A stretch of 64,000 nt of DNA from Bacteroidota bacterium. Its GTDB lineage: Bacteria > Bacteroidota > Bacteroidia > Chitinophagales > Chitinophagaceae. The stretch spans positions 248,001 to 312,000 of the forward strand of contig JADJZY010000034.1 in NCBI GenBank assembly GCA_016715505.1, read 5' to 3'. Of this stretch, positions 39,001 through 48,800 are shown in pieces (position 1 is the stretch's first letter; the number at the start of each line of letters is the position of its first letter). The notes under the pieces are model-generated. The model saw nothing but the letters and a program-made list of their open reading frames with translations. It ran no database searches and was not told where the DNA came from. A program made the translations under genes and the position numbers.

Positions 39001-39845
39001 CAACCATCTTTCATGGCGTAGGATATACCATGCGTAAAAGCGATTTTTTGCTAAAGGATGGAGAAATCAATGTAAAATTTCTTCCCAGGATTACACCTGA
39101 AGATTCCAATTACGGAATCACCTATAGTGAGAGAGCCCGTAAAATTGGACGAATGTTTCGGGAAGAATTTAAGGATTATTCGATGAGTCGGGAAGTTCCG
39201 GCCTATTATCGTGAACAACTGATTAAAAATTATTTATACAAGGGCCCGGTATTGGAATGGTATTGTCGGATAAAAAGTAAATTAGAAGATAATTATACCC
39301 CTATCGAAAAATGGGTACCACGAAAAGGGCAAATTTTGAATTTGGGTTGTGGCTATGGTTTTCTGGATTATATCTTACATTGGACTTCGAGTGAACGCCA
39401 TATCATTGGCCTTGACTACGATGAAGAGAAAATTGCAATTGCTAATCACAATTTCGGCAAAGGCACTCAATTGAATTTCATAGCCGGAGATGTATTGGAC
39501 TTCCCCAAAGAAAGCACTTACGATTGTATTTTGATAATGGATGTCTTGCATTATCTCGTGCCGGACAAGCAGAAACAACTTTGTGAATCCTGCATACAAT
39601 CCTTAAATCCCGGAGGCCGTTTGATTATTCGCGATGGATTAACAGATTATGAAAAACGTCATAAGGGCACACAAATCAGCGAGATCATGTCGACGAAACT
39701 ATTTGGCTTTAATAAAACCAAAAATGAATTGCATTTTATCAGTAAAGAATTTATAGAAACACTTGCTGCAGACAACCATCTCCATGTACAATGGATGGAT
39801 GATTCTAAATTCACTTCTAATATCACGAGTATACTCCAGAAGTAA
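36003..39845 (+). CDS. trifunctional MMPL transporter / lysophospholipid acyltransferase / class I methyltransferase
   Basis: A 1280-residue fusion. Residues ~1-830 are an RND/MMPL exporter with two SSD-like halves (TLALLLILFIGFFRSAFAP, ASSVILGIAVNYSLHFM; second half FNIINIIISTLIFGLGDDYSIF). Residues ~880-1070 are a PlsC acyltransferase with the HX4D motif NHASFLD (~901) and FPEGTRS. Residues ~1100-1280 are a SAM methyltransferase with ILNLGCGYGFLDYI (~1110) and DCILIMDVLHYLVPD. In Bacteroidota this fusion is best known from flexirubin-type (aryl polyene) clusters, where it may acylate, methylate and export the pigment; no other such gene is here. The frame is open from TTG 35988, but that lies in the promoter; ATG 36003 is preferred. 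Confidence 0.92.
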   Translation: MKFLFVNIYRYLKIRPWLARVIFLLLIGLFVFFATRLRFESDLQAMMPQEKKGQDISSVLFRNKQLDRIICSVSLKDSNASDPDLLIAFTEAFQDELLKNDREHLIQKIEAQQDDESMIQLMGLVQNYLPVLLDEKDYLQIDSCLDENYLRNKLQTNYRILISPGGLALKQLLLNDPLGWSLPAFKKLSRFQLNEDVSMYDGYLINEGGNQLAFFLHPSWPSSQTKMNKGLEPFIAQSAKKVLGSESFAALQFHYFGGPLVASANAVQMQQDTYLTLGITLALLLILFIGFFRSAFAPLQIMIPVVFGGSFGMAMMYLIKGEVSLMALGASSVILGIAVNYSLHFMSHLRHSPNKEETIAELTHPMTIGSFTTIAAFLSLTFMHAPVLKELGLFTAFNLIGSSICTLIFLPHFIRDKKLQDLPHHNWLDRFFTKKNKYQTYFLLTILVATCILGFYVKKVRFTEDLMQMNYMSPTMSAHQKIINQRLKVSLNSLFCVSEGKNLNEALQQADQSEKQLETALQKNEISAYQPIASFLLSDHKIQERQNRWKSYWTPLKKARLQSQLQRIGTETGFNKTAFDGIVRLLNEAPKSPDSIYHNTFKNLFAGLVLEDSHGVRVISMVKASQVQRTNFIEHFTSSSHQYVTDRQMITSRFVTLIRDDFYNILFYTSFIVFFTILISYGRIEIALISFIPMVLTWICILGLMGLLGIEFNIINIIISTLIFGLGDDYSIFITDGLLEKYKYGKPKLSSIRVSIYLSAMTTIIGLGVLIFAKHPALQSIALVSVIGILSILLISQNIQPILFNFFIQKRADKKFHPFTLWSFTKTIFAFTYYVTGCLLLTIVGFILTKCIPFAKDRMKYIYHVMICKMMWSLLYIMGNVKKRFENKEAAHFEKPCVLIANHASFLDLLRIISLHPKILLLTNKWVWRSPVFGALVRMADYYPVEEGAEFSVDKLSYWVDRGYSIAVFPEGTRSYDEEVKRFHKGAFYLAQQLKLDILPTIFHGVGYTMRKSDFLLKDGEINVKFLPRITPEDSNYGITYSERARKIGRMFREEFKDYSMSREVPAYYREQLIKNYLYKGPVLEWYCRIKSKLEDNYTPIEKWVPRKGQILNLGCGYGFLDYILHWTSSERHIIGLDYDEEKIAIANHNFGKGTQLNFIAGDVLDFPKESTYDCILIMDVLHYLVPDKQKQLCESCIQSLNPGGRLIIRDGLTDYEKRHKGTQISEIMSTKLFGFNKTKNELHFISKEFIETLAADNHLHVQWMDDSKFTSNITSILQK

Positions 39846-39854
39846 TCATTTGAT

Positions 39855-40555
39855 ATGTCAGGCGATTTCAGATTCAAAAAATTTACCATCTTTCAGGATC
39901 GATGTGCCATGAAAGTAACAGAGATTGCCTGCATTTTCGGCGCTTGGATTCCTGTCGATAAAAATGAGCAAAGAATCCTGGATATTGGCAGCGGCACCGG
40001 ACTAATTGGCCTCATGATTGCACAACGTTGTAACGCCCGGATCGACATGGTTGAAATGAATACAGCAGCGATGCAGCAGTGCCGGGAAAATGTGGAGGCC
40101 TCTCCATTTCATGAACGAATTCAAGTATATGAAGAGGACATTTGTCAATACGTTTCTTTAACACCCTATGATTTGATTGTTTGCAATCCCCATTCTTCGA
40201 GAATCAACTTGCATCCAATAAGGCCGACAAAAATTTGGCTTGGCATTCCAGCCATTTAACACTCGATGAATTGGCATTTCAAGCCAAGAGACTTTCGCAT
40301 GACCAAAGTCGAATGGCTATCCTTTTGCCCATAGAGCGAATGACAGATTGGGAGAAATACATGCAGCAAGATGATTGGCATTGTGAACGGGAACTTCATA
40401 TTCGGCATAGTGATCAACATCCCTTTAAATATGTTGTGGCTATTTATCAGAAACAAACAACAAGCCGAGAAATCTTTCAAATGACCATTCGACAGAATCA
40501 GGAATATAGTCAGGAAATGAAAACACTCTTTTCCGACTACTATCTCAAATTTTAA
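39855..40555 (+). CDS. tRNA1(Val) (adenine(37)-N6)-methyltransferase-like, frame broken at the catalytic motif
   Basis: A 233-residue N6-adenine methyltransferase after repair, of the YfiC/TrmN6 type that modifies A37 of tRNA1-Val. Motif I is ILDIGSGTGLIGLMIA and the catalytic NPPF follows in YDLIVCNPPFFENQLAS. The sequence as given has C4 at 40188-40191 where the NPPF codons need C5, so the frame breaks inside the active site; pieces read 39855-40259 and 40181-40555. The later part (LTLDELAFQAKRLSHDQSRMAILLPIERM) fits the family. It starts 9 bp after the fusion gene and probably shares its message. Confidence 0.85.
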
Positions 40556-40566
40556 TCCTCATCCAA

Positions 40567-42546
40567 TTAATGGTCCACGCGGCGCAGGCTCAGATTGGTC
40601 ACCGGCGCAACTACCAGCGGATATTTCTCGATGGTTACATAGGAAGAATCAAGGCCAAATCCTTTTTCTTCACTCAAACTGAATTTCTTGAGGAAGAAGT
40701 AGAATTTCATAATTACCCTTTCAAATAAAGGCAAGTCATTATCATGAGAAAGAAATTTCTCCATCACGATAAACTGCCAATCACCGGCTATCTTATTTTT
40801 TTGCAGAGAAACATATCGACTCGTGATATTCACCTCCTTATTGGCCACCATTTCTTCTACTACTTTGCGGAACATCAGATTAATGCGTTGTTCAACCCTG
40901 AAACCCAGTCGAAATTCGATACGGATAATTTCATTTGGAATGATTGTTTCAACCACATAATCCATACGATAAGGTTCATCAACCACATCCACATGAACGA
41001 ACCAATATATATCGGCGCGTTTCGGTTTTTTGTTCAGAATAGAATACATGATTTTGTGCTCAATTTCCTTGGGGTTATTGGCACTCGTGAGGTACACCAA
41101 ATGGGTCGCGTATTTGGGGATGCTCATGTCATTACTCAATTCTTGTAATTGATGGAGATATTCTTCCATTTTTACAAACTCCACATACCTGTTTTTGATT
41201 TTACGGGCTTTGAACCAAACGAACATCACGGCGAACATCAGACCGGCTACAACGAAAGTTGCATACCCTCCATGTGGGAATTTTACGATATTGGCTGCAA
41301 GGAAGGCCAATTCTATAATCAGATAAACGACCAAAAAGACATAAATCCAGGTTTGATTTATCCTTTTCACCACCAAATAATTTGCGAAAAGTATGGTGGT
41401 CATGAGCATGGTTAAAATGATCGCTAATCCATAGGCAGCTTCCATATTACTGGAACTTTGAAAATACAAAACCACCAGCACACATCCGATATACATAAAA
41501 AGGTTCATGCCCGGTATGTAAATCTGACCTTTGGCATTACTGGGGAAATTGATTTTTAATTTTGGCCAAAGGTTTAATCGGGTGGCTTCACTAATCAGTG
41601 TATAAGAGCCGGAAATCATGGCCTGACTCGCGATGATAGCGGCAAGGGTTGCAATAATTACACCCGGTATGATAAACCAGGTAGGCATCAAATCAAAAAA
41701 TGCATTGACACCCAATTTCTCGATGGTGTCAGGACTTAATTCAAGATCTTTCCGATGAGCAAGCAGATATGCACCTTGCCCAAAATAATTGAGAATCAGA
41801 CAGGTTTTGACATATATCCAGGACACCCGTATATTGGGCCTTCCACAGTGACCCAAATCAGAATACAATGCTTCGGCACCGGTTGTACATAAAAATACCG
41901 CACCCAATAACCAGAAGCCCCCGGGATAATTAATCAAAAAGTTGAGCGCATTTACCGGATTCAAAGCGCTGAAAATGGTCCAGTCATTGCTCAAATTGCT
42001 CACCCCTAAAATGGCCAACATGGTGAACCAAATAAACATAATTGGGCCAAATAATTTACCAATGGAAGAGGTTCCAAATTGCTGCATAAAAAAGAACAGC
42101 GAAATAATGACCAAAACCAGTGAGACGATAGTGCTTTGGGGCATATTGTGCAATACGGGCAATTCACGCAAACCTTCTATCGCTGAGGTAATGGAAATGG
42201 GTGGGGTGATAATTCCATCAGCCAGCAAACTAGCCCCTCCTATCATGGCAGGGATGACTAACCATTTTTTTCGACGACGCACCAACGCAAAAAGTGCAAA
42301 TGTGCCCCCTTCTCCTTTATTGTCAGCCCGCAAAACCAGCCAAACATATTTCAAGGTTGTTTGAAGGGTGATGGTCCAAAGAATACAGGATAAACTCCCG
42401 ATGATTAAATCATTGGTAATCGTTCGACCTTTGGTAATTGCGTTAAAAACGTATAGCGGAGAAGTACCGATGTCTCCGTAAATAATCCCCAGTGCAATCA
42501 GTAAACCGGCAGCACTGACTCGGGATAGGTTAGTATGTGAACTCAC
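40567..42546 (-). CDS. kup: KUP/HAK/KT-family potassium transporter
   Basis: A 659-residue K+:H+ symporter-type membrane protein with about 12 spans in residues ~10-450 and a cytoplasmic C-terminal domain of ~200 residues. Family motifs are GIIYGDIGTSPLYVFNAI near the N terminus, DNKGEGGTFALFAL, and GAEALYSDLGHCGRPNIRVSW. Takes up potassium. Expected length for bacterial Kup is 620-700, so it is complete. Its promoter is a TTTG/TATATTTG pair at 42596-42567. Confidence 0.94.
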   Translation of the reverse strand: MSSHTNLSRVSAAGLLIALGIIYGDIGTSPLYVFNAITKGRTITNDLIIGSLSCILWTITLQTTLKYVWLVLRADNKGEGGTFALFALVRRRKKWLVIPAMIGGASLLADGIITPPISITSAIEGLRELPVLHNMPQSTIVSLVLVIISLFFFMQQFGTSSIGKLFGPIMFIWFTMLAILGVSNLSNDWTIFSALNPVNALNFLINYPGGFWLLGAVFLCTTGAEALYSDLGHCGRPNIRVSWIYVKTCLILNYFGQGAYLLAHRKDLELSPDTIEKLGVNAFFDLMPTWFIIPGVIIATLAAIIASQAMISGSYTLISEATRLNLWPKLKINFPSNAKGQIYIPGMNLFMYIGCVLVVLYFQSSSNMEAAYGLAIILTMLMTTILFANYLVVKRINQTWIYVFLVVYLIIELAFLAANIVKFPHGGYATFVVAGLMFAVMFVWFKARKIKNRYVEFVKMEEYLHQLQELSNDMSIPKYATHLVYLTSANNPKEIEHKIMYSILNKKPKRADIYWFVHVDVVDEPYRMDYVVETIIPNEIIRIEFRLGFRVEQRINLMFRKVVEEMVANKEVNITSRYVSLQKNKIAGDWQFIVMEKFLSHDNDLPLFERVIMKFYFFLKKFSLSEEKGFGLDSSYVTIEKYPLVVAPVTNLSLRRVDH

Positions 42547-42566
42547 AAAAAGTGAAATTTAGTGGG

Positions 42567-42596
42567 CAAATATATGAAGGGCGCAAACAAAACAAA
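42567..42596 (-). promoter_or_regulatory. promoter of kup
   Basis: On the minus strand, TTTG (42596-42593), 18-nt spacer, TATATTTG (42574-42567), then about 20 bases to the start codon. Full match to the Bacteroidota promoter. Confidence 0.6.
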
Positions 42597-42616
42597 GCAA
42601 ATACTCCTCAAAATAC

Positions 42617-42907
42617 TCAGTCCACATTTTCTGAACGAACATATTTATGCAAAAAAAATGTACCCGCCGGTAAAAAGGATAAGAGAATTGCGATGATGAA
42701 TTGTTTGAAGCCCATTAAACCCTTATTTTTTGCCTGCCATAGCATGTAAATCAGTAAAACAAACAAAATACCATGAAAAGAGCCTGTAATTCTGACTGCT
42801 TCCGGCAAATTCCAGAAGTATTTCAGGGGCATGGCTATAAAAAGCAGTATCAGAAAAGAAATTCCTTCCAGATGCCCTACCAATAAAAGGTTTTTTCGAA
42901 AATTCAT
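42617..42907 (-). CDS. DUF3817 small membrane protein
   Basis: A 96-residue inner-membrane protein with three hydrophobic segments and the DUF3817 pattern: GHLEGISFLILLFIAMPLKYFW, then RITGSFHGILFVLLIYML, and a final IAILLSFLPAGTFFLHKY. DUF3817 is a YdzA-like integral membrane family of unknown function. It is upstream of kup on the same strand, about 70 bp away, and divergent from yidC. Confidence 0.8.
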   Translation of the reverse strand: MNFRKNLLLVGHLEGISFLILLFIAMPLKYFWNLPEAVRITGSFHGILFVLLIYMLWQAKNKGLMGFKQFIIAILLSFLPAGTFFLHKYVRSENVD

Positions 42908-42995
42908 GCTGCAAAATTAAGCATGTTGCGGGCATTTCCCGGTATAAACGGCAATAATCCGTGAAAGCCCGTGAAATTAGTTTTTAGAAGCACCC

Positions 42996-43003
42996 TATAT
43001 TTG
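42996..43003 (+). promoter_or_regulatory. -7 promoter element of yidC
   Basis: TATATTTG, a perfect -7 box, 21 bp before the ATG at 43024. No -33 match. Confidence 0.5.
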
Positions 43004-43023
43004 CAGCCAATTTAAAAAATCTG

Positions 43024-44802
43024 ATGGATAAAAATACCCTGGTTGGTTTTGGTTTACTGATGCTCCTCCTGGTCGGTTATATTGTTTACAATCAAAACGC
43101 CGAAAAACAATACTTAGCCAAACGGAAAGCCGATTCTATAGCCCAAGCCAAATTAAATCCGCAACCTGTACCGGTTAAAACAATCGATAGTTCATTGCGC
43201 AGTAACGTACAGACGGATTCGTTGAAGGATACATTGCAAACCATTCAAGCTGAAACATTTTATGTAATCGAAAACAAAGATTTACAAATCACCTTCACGA
43301 ACAAAGGTGGTTCAGCGAATAAAGTTTTGCTAAAACAATTTAAGACTTATGATGGCAAGCCCCTGATTTTATTTGACGGGAATAAGAACTTCATTGATTT
43401 GGGATATAAATCAACGGCTGGTATGATGATACATACCAAAGATGAGTATTTTAATGGGGAGATTCGAGCAGATAAGCGTCAAATCGTTTTAAAAGGAAAT
43501 AACACCAACATCACTTATCAACTCCCGGAAACCGGATGTATGTTAGAAATGAAGGTGGATGCAAAAAATACAGACAAGTCGGCTCCTGTGAGTTTGCAGT
43601 GGAATTCGCAATCCATTATGACAGAAAAGGATGTTGAAAGTCAGCGTATGTATACCCAGGTATGTTATAACCTCGAAAAAGAAGGTTATGATTATTATAC
43701 CATTAAAGAGAAGGAAGATAAAAACTTCAATGAAGCGGTGAAGTGGTTAAGCTTTAAACAACACTACTTTAATACGACCTTGATTACGGATCAGAAATTG
43801 ATTACATCGGCAAAAATCAGTTCAGATTTAAGCAAGGAAGATACTGCGACACGTAAGCTTTCAGATTTTAGTGCATATATGACCCTATTACCACAAGACA
43901 ATTATGGCTTTAAAATGTATCTGGGTCCGAATGATTATAAGATTCTAAAAAGTTACCAGATTGAGTTGGAAGAAATCATTCCACTGAGTTATGGCATTTT
44001 TGGATTTGTAAAGTATATCAACAAATGGATCATCCTACCCATTTTTAATATGTTGAGTCATGCATTCAGTAGCTATGGGGTCGTTATTTTATTACTCACC
44101 TTTATTATTCGTTTATTGATGTCACCATTTACATACAAGAGTTACGTGTCGAGTGCAAAAATGAAAGCATTGAAGCCTGAACTGGATGAGTTGCGTGATA
44201 AAATGGGTGAAGACAAGCAAGCCTTTGGCATGGAACAAATGAAGCTATACCGACAAGCAGGAGTCAATCCTCTTGGAGGATGCTTACCGGCTTTACTCCA
44301 GCTCCCCGTCTTTTTTGCCTTACTTTCTTTCTTCCCGCATGCGATTGAACTTCGGCAAGAAAAATTCCTATGGGCGAATGATTTATCAACCTATGATAGT
44401 ATCCTCAACTTACCTTTTACGATTCCTTTTTATGGTGATCATATCAGTTTATTCACCATTTTGTTTGTGATTACCAGTTTGTTGATGGCCTTGTACAGTA
44501 TGAATATGACTGCAGACCAAAACAATCCGATGATGAAATATTTACCTTTCATCATGCCGGTTATGTTTTTGGGAATTTTTAATAAACTACCTGCAGCCCT
44601 CACTTTTTATTATTTTGTTTCGAACGTCATTACATTAGGATTACAGTTTGTGATTCAACAATGGATTATTGATCCTAAAAAAATTCATGCACAAATTCAG
44701 GCAAAGAAAAATGAACCTCCGAAAGAAAATAAGTTGATGAAAAAAATGATGGAGATGCAAAAACAAAATGAGGAAAGAATGAAAAAAGGAGGCAAAAAAT
44801 AG
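43024..44802 (+). CDS. yidC: membrane protein insertase YidC
   Basis: Inserts and folds inner-membrane proteins, alone or with SecYEG. The 592-residue protein has the Gram-negative form: an N-terminal span (GFGLLMLLLVGYIVYNQN), a large periplasmic domain (~60-330; ITFTNKGGSANKVLLKQF), and the conserved five-span C-terminal domain (YGVVILLLTFIIRLLMSPFT with the hydrophilic-groove Arg, YRQAGVNPLGGCLPALLQLP, NKLPAALTFYYFVSNV). It ends in a basic tail KKMMEMQKQNEERMKKGGKK typical of Bacteroidota YidC. Monocistronic with its own promoter and terminator. Confidence 0.95.
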   Translation: MDKNTLVGFGLLMLLLVGYIVYNQNAEKQYLAKRKADSIAQAKLNPQPVPVKTIDSSLRSNVQTDSLKDTLQTIQAETFYVIENKDLQITFTNKGGSANKVLLKQFKTYDGKPLILFDGNKNFIDLGYKSTAGMMIHTKDEYFNGEIRADKRQIVLKGNNTNITYQLPETGCMLEMKVDAKNTDKSAPVSLQWNSQSIMTEKDVESQRMYTQVCYNLEKEGYDYYTIKEKEDKNFNEAVKWLSFKQHYFNTTLITDQKLITSAKISSDLSKEDTATRKLSDFSAYMTLLPQDNYGFKMYLGPNDYKILKSYQIELEEIIPLSYGIFGFVKYINKWIILPIFNMLSHAFSSYGVVILLLTFIIRLLMSPFTYKSYVSSAKMKALKPELDELRDKMGEDKQAFGMEQMKLYRQAGVNPLGGCLPALLQLPVFFALLSFFPHAIELRQEKFLWANDLSTYDSILNLPFTIPFYGDHISLFTILFVITSLLMALYSMNMTADQNNPMMKYLPFIMPVMFLGIFNKLPAALTFYYFVSNVITLGLQFVIQQWIIDPKKIHAQIQAKKNEPPKENKLMKKMMEMQKQNEERMKKGGKK

Positions 44803-44835
44803 CACCGAAAAAAATTCTTTAATGATTAAATAAAG

Positions 44836-44862
44836 AAGGATACAGCGATGTGTCCTTTTTTT
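44836..44862 (+). terminator. rho-independent terminator of yidC
   Basis: 9-bp stem AAGGATACA/TGTGTCCTT (one G-T pair) with a GCGA loop and a T-run, 34 bp after the stop. Confidence 0.85.
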
Positions 44863-45803
44863 AATGGATTTTGAAGAAACAGATATAGGCCTGTATAACT
44901 TTAAATATCCATATCAAAAAAACTTGCCAGTTCAAATAATGTTTTAAATACTCATTACATACATGACTGAGATTAATGCCACCTGAATATGTATCCAAAC
45001 TGTAAAATTTTGACTACGACATGGCAATCTTTCAAATGCCTCCTTATTTGTTGATATAATTAATTTTCATATGGGTTAAAGAACAATTGTTGGCACAAAT
45101 GTTGGGGCTTACACAAATGTGTAAATAAAATCAAAGTTGCATGTTGCTAATTTCGTTTACTATTCTTTAAAAGGCTTGCCAAATGCGGTCTTTTTGGAAA
45201 ATGATATCAACTTTATTTTCTTATCACAAAAGAATCATTACGTAAAAAGGTATTATCACAACCCTTTTACATGGAAAATATTTTATATAACTAAAAACCA
45301 CATACTAAGAATAATAAATTATTGATAATCAAAATTTTAGCTTAACTTCGGGAAACATGTATTTAGCGTAGGTACTTATTACATGGGTCCATGTTATTTA
45401 TTACCAGACGATCAACCAACTAACCTATGGACTGCTTTGTTTATTTAAATATTGAAATACGTCATCTTCAAAAACTGTCGGTTTGGACTACAGGAGGTAT
45501 TTTAATAACCCAAAGAAACAAACATATCATTACACATCATTCAACAAGGTCTATTACCAGTGCGCATCAAACCTTGATTTTCCCAAAACGAAACAATACA
45601 CTGCAACCTCCATAAAAATGTTGCTTGAGAAATATTTTTTAATGGGTGATTAAAATCCATCCTCAAAAATAAACGTGCCAGATTATATCTATCGGTATTC
45701 AAGCATTCCTCAAACAAAATCACTGAGCTCCTTTCAAGCAAAAATGACTGACAGGGACTTTCAAATAATTTTATAAAACCATTATTCACTTAAATATTAA
45801 AAA
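44863..45803. other. long A/T-rich intergenic region before the repeat adhesin
   Basis: About 940 bp. Only short unconvincing frames of up to ~80 codons are present, with no signal peptides or ribosome sites. ACAAATGT occurs twice near 45098 and 45113. It probably holds the promoter region of the adhesin gene, but I find no clear -7/-33 pair next to it. Confidence 0.4.
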
Positions 45804-48800
45804 ATGAACCATCAAAAACTCCACAACCACAACAGGAGAAATAGATTTTTCAGTTTGGTATTGACGGCATTGGCCCTCTTAGGATTCAATCTGTATTCCA
45901 CAGACCTATCAGCCCAATGTTCAGCACCAACAGGAATCTCTGCTTCTCCAACCGGATCCAATGTCACATTCACATGGACCGCAGCCAGCAACGCCAGCTA
46001 TTACCAAATCCAGTATCGTAAAAAAACACCTACTGGGCCTTGGATTAGTGGCACATCGGCAACGACGACCAAGACAAATAACGGCCTTGACCCACTAACC
46101 ACTTATGAATACCAAATTCAAACTATTTGTACAGGAGGCTTCGGCACAAGTGCTTATTCAGCCATTGCCGAATTCACTACTTTACAAAAATGCCCTACCC
46201 CTGCTATCACTGGCATCAGCGGCTTAAGCTCTACTGGAGCGAGCATTAGCTGGAATGCTTCAGGTGCTTGGTATGCAACCCGTTATCGCCTGTCTCCATC
46301 CGGATCTTGGATCAATGGAAGTCAAACAACATCTATGAAGACGCTTGCAGGTTTGATACCAAATACCCTTTATGATTTTCAGGTAGCTTCTTTTTGCGCG
46401 AACGATCCAGTTCCAAGTAATTGGTCGTCTACCACTACATTCAAAACGCTTTGTTCCTCTTATAGTAATGTCACTCAAAATGAAACATCTTGCGACTCAT
46501 ATCTCTGGAGTGTAAACGGCATGACTTATACCCAATCTGGCTCTTACATCGATACTACCAATTGTGTCATCACTTTATTAAATCTGACCATCAACAATAG
46601 CAACACCGGATCTAGTTCTGAAACGGCCTGTGATACTTATACCTGGAATGGCAACAGTTATACTACGAGCGGTGCCTACACAGGTACGTTTACCAATGCA
46701 GCAGGTTGTGATTCAGTGCATACATTGAATTTGACCATCAATTATAGCAATACAGGCAGCAGCAATCATACGGCATGCGATGTTACAAACGTGGGCGGAC
46801 AATCATACACGGCTAGTGGTTCACACAATGTGACGTATACCAATGCAGTAGGTTGTGATTCAGTACATACGTACAATGTCACCATCAATTACAGCAATAC
46901 AGGCAGCAGCAATCATACGGCTTGTGATGCAACAACTGTAGGTGGACAATCATACACGGCAAGTGGTTCGCACAATGTCACTTATACCAATGCAGCAGGT
47001 TGTGATTCAGTACATACTTACAATGTCACCATCAATTACAGCAATACAGGTAGCAGCAATCATACTGCTTGTGATGCAACAACAGTAGGTGGACAATCAT
47101 ACACTGCAAGTGGTTCACACAATGTAACTTATACCAATGCAGCAGGTTGTGATTCAGTGCATACATACAATGTCACCATCAATTACAGCAATACAGGCAG
47201 CAGCAATCATACGGCTTGTGATGCAACAACTGTAGGTGGACAATCATACACGGCTAGTGGTTCTCACAATGTAACGTATACCAATGCAGCAGGTTGTGAT
47301 TCAGTTCATACTTACAATGTTACCATCAATTACAGCAATACAGGCAGCAGCAATCATACGGCTTGTGATGCAACAACTGTAGGTGGACAATCATACACTG
47401 CAAGTGGTTCACACAATGTAACGTATACCAATGCAGCTGGTTGTGATTCAGTTCACACTTACAATGTCACAATCAATTACAGCAATACAGGCAGCAGCAA
47501 TCATACGGCTTGTGATGCAACAACAGTTGGCGGACAATCATACACAGCAAGTGGTTCACACAATGTAACGTATACCAATGCGGTAGGTTGTGATTCAGTA
47601 CATACTTACAATGTCACCATCAATTACAGCAATACTGGTAGCAGCAATCATACAGCTTGTGATGCAACAACGGTAGGCGGACAATCATACACTGCAAGTG
47701 GCTCACACAATGTGACGTATACCAATGCAGCTGGTTGTGATTCAGTACATACTTACAATGTAACCATCAATTACAGCAATACTGGTAGCAGCAATCATAC
47801 TGCTTGTGATGCTACAACAGTAGGCGGACAATCATACACTGCAAGTGGTTCACATAATGTGACTTATACCAATGCAGCAGGTTGTGATTCAGTACATACA
47901 TACAATGTCACCATCAATTACAGTAAGACGGGTAGCAGCAATCATACAGCTTGTGATGCAACAACAATAGGTGGACAATCATACACTGCAAGTGGTTCTC
48001 ATAATGTAACTTATACCTATGCAGCTGGTTGTGATTCAGTACATACATACAATGTCACCATCAATTACAGCAATACAGGAAGCAGCAATCATACGGCTTG
48101 TGATGTAACAACTGTAGGTGGACAATCATACACTGCAAGTGGTTCACACAATGTGACGTATATCAATGCAGCAGGTTGTGATTCAGTGCATACATACAAT
48201 GTCACCATCAATTACAGCAATACAGGCAGCAGCAATCATACGGCTTGTGATGCAACAACTGTAGGTGGACAATCATACACGGCTAGTGGTTCTCACAATG
48301 TAACGTATACCAATGCAGCAGGTTGTGATTCAGTGCATACTTATAATGTTACCATCAATTACAGCAATACCGGTAGCAGCAATCATACGGCTTGTGATGC
48401 AACAACAGTAGGTGGACAATCATACACTGCAAGTGGTTCACACAATGTAACTTATACCAATGCAGCTGGTTGTGATTCAGTTCACACTTACAATGTCACA
48501 ATCAATTACAGCAATACAGGCAGCAGCAATCATACGGCTTGTGATGCAACAACGGTTGGCGGACAATCATACACTGCAAGTGGTTCACACAATGTAACGT
48601 ATACCAATGCAGCAGGTTGTGATTCAGTTCATACTTACAATGTCACCATCAATTACAGCAATACAGGTAGCAGCAATCATACTGCTTGTGATGCAACAAC
48701 TGTAGGTGGACAATCATACACTGCAAGTGGTTCACACAATGTGACGTATACCAATGCAGTAGGTTGTGATTCAGTTCACACTTACAATGTAACCATCAAT

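Noticed and set aside
45137..45789. Several frames of 62-82 codons in the long gap
   Set aside because: No recognisable domains, export signals or start context; typical of A/T-rich non-coding DNA.
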